From: Ophiostoma sp. CBS 140.51
Lineage: Eukaryota; Ascomycota; Sordariomycetes; Ophiostomatales; Ophiostomataceae
DNA: 39,872 nt
Assembly (NCBI GenBank): GCA_029298735.1
Contig: JANSLP010000298.1
Location: forward strand, 1-39,872
Direction of reading: 5' to 3'
The translations under genes and the position numbers were made by a program. Position 1 is the stretch's first letter, and each line of letters opens with the position of its first letter. Below the pieces are notes generated by a model. The model was not told where the DNA came from and made no database searches. It worked only from the letters and a program-made list of their open reading frames with translations. Shown piece after piece: positions 33,845 to 39,872 of the stretch.

Positions 33845-34945
33845 ATGGTCAAGGCTGGTAAGCTTTCGCACTCCTCTCACTTTCCGCCCCTCTTCTTGCT
33901 CTTCCGAACACGCCAGTCCAATGGCTCTTCCCGACAATTGCCTCCATCCAAAACCATAGCAGGTCGGGAAGGGACAATTGGGAAAGGGGAAAGCAGCTTG
34001 ACTTTATATATCCAAAAGAAAACGTCCCACGCCCGCGTGGCACCCATGCGGGCCTTGTCAAATCTGCGCACGTTATGAGCACAATTCCCCTCAAAAACAT
34101 GCGCCGTTTCCGTGTCCGGCAGCTCGAGTGAGCAAGTTTTAAGCTTCCAAGTGGCGCGCGGCCGGGCCCGGCGATCCAGCATCCCTTCAGCATCCTTCAG
34201 GATACCTTGATGGACTCCTTCGATCTGGGGTGTGCCAGCATCGTGGTGTACTCCTTGCTCCTCGTGCCTGTCCTGTCACCTCCTGACAAGCAGCCTTGCC
34301 GCATGCAGGTAGCTGCCCATCCGGGTAGTCGGAGATGGATGCATGGAGTGTTGGTGCATCCAACACACTGGACACCATCACCTTATTTTTGTTAATGTCA
34401 TTTAATGGTCGATCAAAGAAGACGTCACTAACACACCCAGTTGCTGTCCTCCGTGGTGATGCCAAGGTGTCGGGTACCGTCACCTTTGAGCAGGAGTCCG
34501 AGTCGGCCCCCACCACCATCACCTACGACCTTACCGGCAACGACGCCAACGCCGAGCGCGGCTTCCACATCCACACCTTTGGTGACAACACCAACGGCTG
34601 CACGTCGGCCGGCCCTCACTGTAAGCCCCCCTTGGTTGCCAAACTAACCTGCCGACTCACGCTAACAAGACAGTCAACCCCCACGGCAAGACTCACGGTG
34701 CCCCGACCGACGAGGCCCGCCACGTCGGTGACCTGGGCAACGTCAAGACCGACGGCCAGGGCAACGCCAAGGGCTCCATCTCGGACGCCCTCGTCAAGCT
34801 GATTGGCCCCGAGAGCGTCATCGGCCGCACCGTCGTTGTCCACGCCGGCACCGACGATCTCGGCAAGGGTGGCAACGAGGAGTCCCTCAAGACTGGCAAC
34901 GCCGGTCCCCGCCCGGCCTGCGGTGTCATTGGCATCTCCAACTAA
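33845..34945 (+). CDS. sod1: Cytosolic Cu/Zn superoxide dismutase, 154 aa
   Basis: It converts superoxide to oxygen and hydrogen peroxide in the cytosol and mitochondrial intermembrane space. There are three exons: 33845-33857 (only 13 nt), 34441-34620 and 34674-34945. Intron 1 is 583 bp (GTAAGC; CACTAAC branch; CAG), unusually long for this locus. Intron 2 is 53 bp (GTAAGC; GCTAAC; CAG). The spliced product has exactly the usual 154 residues. All metal ligands are in place: H47 and H49 (FHIHTFGD), H64, H72, H81, D84 and H121 (VVVHAGTDDLG). The disulfide cysteines C58 and C147 and the active-site arginine (GPRPACG) are present. The sequence is close to Neurospora SOD-1. Low-ambiguity call; the start is fixed by the conserved MVKAVAVLRGDA. 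Confidence 0.97.
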
Positions 34946-36764
34946 GCATTCTCATTCTACTCTTGTGTAGTTGAATGACTGTCGTGGATATAAAGCCAAC
35001 GATTAAAAGGAACAAAAAAATTCAAGTGGAAAACAGAATCAGAATGGAAACCGGATATCTAGTACAGAAATGAAGAAACGACAGCAGGGCACTCTTGAAA
35101 TAGAGAGCCAGCAGTGCTTTCTGTTTCCGAAAGGTTAGGAATCAATTCTAATATTTTGCTTGCAAGAACAACCATTGAAGCTGTCAATTAGCTCTTGAAC
35201 TCCTTTCTTCCAAGTGACGTCGATAAATGTACTGTCTGGAGCTCTTTAGTAAAATGTACGTAGCGAGTTCATGCTGTCTGCTTTCTTCAAGATCGAGCCC
35301 CAACGTGACCTATATTTCCCGATTTCGTATTATGTATTCAGAGGCGGACCGAGAGCCATTGGTCGTTTATAAAGCCACAGAAACACGGAAAGCATCATTA
35401 TGAATAGTATTCCTCTAAATGTTCCAATTCTCTATTCCCCCCGTACGGAGTCATATTCCGAGACTGTCAAGCGCAGGTGCGACACAGCACTTGCCAGCTG
35501 CCACAGCGAAAGAGGGGTCGCATTGCGTTTTTGGTGGGGTGCCAGACAAAAAGACAGCCAGTTGCAAGCACGACAGAGGAGCTTGGGCCCACACCCTTCG
35601 AGTTCGCGGGACGCTGTTCGCGGCTGGCAGCCACTGGAAATGTAAAACAGCTGTCCAGCACGTTTCCTTGAGGTCCTTGCGCCCTGGTAGGCGACAGTTG
35701 GGTCGCGGTTTCCCCACAAACCCCTTTTTAACCCCCTCTTCCCTGTTGCTCGTGGCCAACGAGGCCAACAAGCCCTTTTCTTTTTGAGGAAGGCACGAGC
35801 AAATAGTACCAAAAATTAAATACAAAATAATACAAAATAATACCTATTTTCTCCCCTCAACAATGGGCCAGGCACACGATCGGGGCTGCTCTTTCCCTCT
35901 CTGTTTTGACTCCATTGTGAATTGTGTCCACAACGGCAACAGCCCATTGCTTGAGCAAAAGTAGAAGAAGGCAGGAGAGAAGGAGATAGAAGATAGAAGC
36001 AGCACAAGACCAATGCCACTAGACTGGGAAGGTGTTGAACTTTATTGCTCCGTAGAACTGTAGAAGGCTCCTGCCGCCATAGTAACAGCTGTTGCCACAA
36101 GCTTCCCACAATTCTACGCCAACACCTCCTTCCACGAACGTCACTTTGCAACGTCTCTCCTTTCTGGCCCCTCTTCCTCCCCTTCCTCGCTTTCCTCTTC
36201 TTCCTCTCTCCTCAACCATCTCCTTTTTTCTTTTCTTTCCTCACCGCAACCTCCGTCTCTTTTGTCGGGTTTTGCATTTCTTTTTTCCTCTATTCTCTGT
36301 TTCTCTGTCTTTTTTCTTTTGTGCTCTTCTGGCCACCTCTCTTGATCGCTCGGTTTCTGACCTACAACATCAATATTGACATCCCTACAAAGAGCAATTG
36401 TAAGTCCCAGAACCTCTTTTCCTATCTCACGCAAACTTCAGCCTCGTTTTCTTCTTTAATTTTTTCGAATTGGCCAGTTCAGGATGCGATCAACAGCTGG
36501 CCTGTGTCTCGCCATTGGAGGCTCTTCAACGGTGCTCGCCTCGCACAAGAGCTCCTCCGCCAATGGCGGTGAGCTGGGACAGCATCACAGCACCATCCAT
36601 GCCACCACCTCCTCAAAATCTGGCAGACTCGACACCGCATCCTTTGTTGCACAGATCCAGAGCACTCGAGCTTGTTCTGCTTTTCTTTTTCTTTTTTTCC
36701 AAGCTAACCTCAATTTTTGTCGCCCTAAAACAGACGCACTTCCTCCCACCGAAAGCTACCGACA
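34946..36764. other. Intergenic region between sod1 and SND1, with the SND1 leader
   Basis: The left part is the sod1 3' region; a short tandem (two copies of ATACAAAATA) lies near 35820. From about 36130 to 36360 the plus strand is strongly pyrimidine-rich, as in a transcription start and leader. Two plausible leader introns follow: 36400-36477 (GTAAGT donor, CAG acceptor, weak branch) and 36569-36733 (GTGAGC donor, GCTAAC branch, CAG acceptor). An upstream ATG at 36484 opens a short frame (MRSTAGLCLAIGG) that is not in frame with SND1. Frames at 35400-35830 are unrecognised. Confidence 0.5.
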
Positions 36765-39486
36765 ATGGGTTTCATCGCGAATGTCAAGACCGTCCTGAGC
36801 GGCGACACCCTTATTCTCACGAGCCCCAACAACCCGTCCCTCGAGCGCACCTTTTCTCTCGCCTACGTTACCGCGCCCCGGCTCAGCAGAGACAATGAGG
36901 AACCGTTCGCCTTCCAGTCACGCGAGTTCCTTCGCAACCTCACCATCGGCAAGCAGGTAAACTGCACCGTTCTGTACACCGTCCCCGGCTCCAACCGCGA
37001 ATATGGCAGCGCCATTCTCGCCGACGGCACCAAGCTGCCCGATGCTCTTGTCGAGGCTGGTTGGCTCAAGGTCCGCGAGGAGGCCGGCAGAAAGGAGGAC
37101 AACGAGGAGATTGTTGACAAGATCAACAGCCTGCGCAACCTCGAGTCTCTGGCCCGCACTAGCGATCTCGGCCTGTTCTCCGGCGAGAGCGGCGTCATTG
37201 ACGTCCAGCACGACCTCGGCGGCCCCAGCTTCCTCACGGAGTGGAAAGGCAAGACCGTGGACGGCATCGTCGAGCGTGTCTTCTCGGGCGACCGTCTGCT
37301 GATGCGTCTGCTCCTCTCCGACACGAAGCACCTGCAGGTTACCACCTTGCTTGCTGGTGTCCGAACCCCCGCTACTGAGCGCAACAACCCGACCACCGGC
37401 CAGTCCCAGCCGGCTGAGGAGTACGGCAAGGAGGCACAGCAGTTTGTCGAGCAGCGGCTACAGCAACGCCAGGTCAAGGTGCAGATTGTCGGTGCCAGCC
37501 CCCAGGGCCAGCTCGTCGCCTCTGTCCTGCATCCTCGCGGCAACATTGCCACTTTCCTGCTGCAGGAGGGCTTGGCTCGCTGTAACGATTTCCACTCGAC
37601 CATGCTCGGCGAAGGCATGCCTGCCCTGCGCGCCGCCGAGAAGCAGGCCCAGGAGGGCAAGAAGCGTCTTCACAAGAACCACGTCGCCAAGGCATCTGAG
37701 GGCCACCTTGATGTTACCGTCACCAAGATCATTGGCGCTGATACCATCATCATCCGCGATAAATCCGGTCCCGAGAAGCGGTAGGTCACTCAACGCGTGA
37801 AAACTAAATACTGGCCCCCTTCGCATTCCATACTAACTACGTAATAGCATCCAGCTGAGCAGCATCCGCGGCCCGCGGACAAACGAGGCCACTGAGGCAC
37901 CATTCCGGGAAGAGGCCAAGGAGTTTTTGCGCAAAAAGATCATCGGCAAGCACGTCCGTGTGACGGTTGACGGCTCGCGGCCAGCAACGGAGGGCTTCGA
38001 GGCCAAGGACGTTGCAACTGTTACGCAGAACGGCAAGAACATCAACCTCGCTATTGTCCAGGAGGGTTACGCCTCGGTCATCCGCCACCGCAAGGACGAC
38101 ACCGACCGCGCCCCCAACTACGACGAGCTGCTCGCAGCACAGGAGACCGCCAAGGAGGAGAAGAAGGGTATGTGGTCCGGCAAGGCACCAAAGGTCAAGC
38201 AGTACGTCGACGCTTCCGAGACCCTGCAGCGCGCAAAGATCCAGGCTGCCGCCTTGCAACGGCAAAAGAAGGTCCCCGGCATTGTTGATTTCTGCAAGTC
38301 TGGCTCGCGCTTCACTGTCCTTGTGCCCCGGGAGGGCATCAAGCTGACGCTGGTCCTGGCTGGCATCCGCGCACCCCGTGCCCCTGGCCGCAACTCCCAG
38401 GACAAGGGTGAGCCGTTTGGCGAGGAGGCTCTGGAGCTAGCCAACCGTCGGTGCAACCAGCGCGACTGCGAGATTGATGTGCTCGACGTTGACAAGACGG
38501 GTGGTTTCATTGGTGAGCTGTTCATCAACCGCGAGAGCTTTGCCAAGATCCTTGTTGAGGAGGGTCTGGCTTCGGTGCACCAGTACTCGGCTGAAAAGTC
38601 GGGCAACTCTGCGGAGCTGAATGCCGCGGAGAAGCGCGCCAAGGAGGCCCGCAAGGGTCTGTGGCACGACTGGGACCCGTCACAGGACGAGGTTGCCGAG
38701 GAGGAGACCGGTCATGCCAACGGTGGTGCCGCAACGACAAGCAGCGAGGGTGCCACCCTGACCCAGCGGCCCCAGGACTACCGGGACATTGTTGTCACCA
38801 ATATCGACGCCAACGGTCGTCTCAAGATCCAGGAGATTGGCAAGGGCACCGCCGCGCTCGAGACGCTGATGACCGAGTTCCGTAAGTTCCACCTCGACAG
38901 TAAGAACAACGTCTCCATTGGCACCAGCCCCAAGGCCGGCGACTTCGTCTCGGCCAAGTTCTCTGAGGACGGCCAGTGGTACCGTGCCAAGATCCGGTCC
39001 AACGACCGCACCGCCAAGGTCGCCGAGGTTGTCTACATTGACTACGGCAACTCCGAGAAGATCCCCTGGTCGCAGCTCCGCCCCCTCGACCAGGCCAAGT
39101 TTGGTATCCAGCGCCTCAAGTCGCAGGCCACCGACGCCGTGCTGTCGTTTGTGCAGCTGCCGACGGGTTCCGACTACTTCCGCGACGCTGTTAACTTCAT
39201 CGCAGACTGCACGGCCGAGCCGCTGGTCGGCAGCTACGACTTTGTCGATGCCAAGGAGGGCCTCAGCTACATCACCATCTACGACCCTAAGACGGGCAGC
39301 GACCGCAATGCTTCGCTGAACCGCGAGGTCCTGCTCAACGGCCACGGTCTGGTGCCCCGCAAGCTCAAGACGTGGGAGCGCAGCGCCGTGTTCGAGCCGA
39401 CGCTCAAGGCCCTGCGCGAGGCCGAGAAGGAGGCCAAGGAGAACAAGTACGGCATGTGGGAGTACGGCGACATCACTGAGGACTAA
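36765..39486 (+). CDS. snd1: Tudor-SN / SND1 (p100) homologue: four staphylococcal-nuclease-like domains plus Tudor, 884 aa
   Basis: Tudor-SN is a multifunctional RNA-binding protein and nuclease tied to RNA decay, stress granules and gene regulation. The exons are 36765-37780 and 37848-39486. The 67-bp intron (GTAGGT; TACTAAC branch; TAG) joins GPEKR to IQLSSIRGPR. The start MGFIANVKTVLSGDTLIL is typical of fungal SND1. Repeated SN-like units begin near residues 1, 175, 320 and 500, each with a GDT/GDR-type strand and an EGLA or EGYAS motif (QEGLARC, QEGYASV, EEGLASV). The Tudor domain is at about residues 698-765 (GDFVSAKFSEDGQWYRAKI, then VYIDYGNSEKIPWSQL), with the conserved aromatic cage residues, embedded in a split fifth SN domain that ends at KYGMWEYGD. 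Length fits the family (about 880-910 aa). A leader with candidate introns and a uORF lies upstream. Confidence 0.95.
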
Positions 39487-39872
39487 GCGCGCCATGAAGC
39501 AAAAGCAGATAGCTTTGCGTGTCTTGCCCGTCGATGTTTGATAAAGTAAACAAAAATAAAAGACAGGATGCATTCCATTTCGGGTTTTCATTGGTCACTG
39601 TTTTGCTTTCATTTTTCATACTTTGCAGGCACTTTGGTTGACTTTTGTGGTTTTGATTTCTGGATTGGGGTTCATAAAAAAAGTTAAAGGAGACACGAAA
39701 AGTTTACACGGCAGAAAAGCAAAGACATGGCATGACAGTGCTTGATCTTTAAAGCAATGAAAATAAAATGAATTCAGAAGCGAGATGTTTTTTTCTTTCT
39801 TTTTTTACGAAAATAATGTTCTTTTATTAGTGATATAAACTTCTGTAAAACGAAAATATCTCTCGAGATGGT
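39487..39872. other. 3' region of SND1 and window end
   Basis: AT-rich sequence contains AATAAA-like signals at about 39556 and 39762, consistent with the SND1 3' untranslated region. Nothing else was recognised up to the window edge. Confidence 0.6.

Noticed and set aside
1..39872. CRISPR arrays, rRNA genes, prophage or bacterial operon features
   Set aside because: No regularly spaced repeats, no rRNA-like sequence, and spliced fungal genes throughout; none of these is expected or seen.

Overview
This window looks like nuclear DNA of a filamentous ascomycete, most likely a Sordariomycete. The protein-coding genes are GC-rich and mostly carry short introns (53-72 bp, with a few longer ones). 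These introns have GTRNGT-type donors, CTAAC or CTGAC branch sites and AG acceptors. The products are typical of fungi: a DEP-DH-PH-CNH Rho1 GEF, a DUF8035-type protein, a YPC1-type ceramidase, and a Cu/Zn superoxide dismutase very like that of Neurospora. Coordinates given for spliced genes span all exons; exon limits are in the evidence text. The species cannot be fixed from sequence alone.

Layout, left to right: a probable 3' end of a non-LTR retrotransposon (1-370) and an empty stretch; neutral ceramidase (+); Trm8 tRNA m7G methyltransferase (-), sharing a 308-bp divergent promoter with a CCDC174-like protein (+); a TMF/Sgm1-type Golgi coiled-coil protein (-); alkaline ceramidase (+); prefoldin subunit 1 (+); a 4-kb gene-poor, pyrimidine-rich region leading into a DUF8035 coiled-coil protein (+); a Hem25/SLC25A38-type mitochondrial glycine carrier (-); a Rom2-type Rho1 GEF with a very long glutamine-rich N-terminus (-); a 3.8-kb gene-poor region; Cu/Zn SOD (+); and a Tudor-SN/SND1 nuclease (+).

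The genes are mostly housekeeping and do not form an operon or an obvious biosynthetic cluster. The clearest functional link is that two unrelated ceramidase families (neutral, extracytosolic; alkaline, ER/Golgi membrane) lie about 8 kb apart. Membrane and cell-wall biology recurs (ceramidases, Golgi tether, Rho1 GEF), as does RNA biology (Trm8, CCDC174, SND1).

I did not find a clearly new multi-gene system. The observations most worth following are: a Thr in place of the expected catalytic Ser in the neutral ceramidase; a set of short motifs shared in order upstream of the TMF and ROM2 genes; a palindromic double GATA site in the divergent trm8 promoter; a stop-free, length-3n intron inside the conserved domain of the DUF8035 gene; uORF and leader-intron structure ahead of SND1; the long pyrimidine-rich leader region; and a 17-bp G run just upstream of the ROM2 start.
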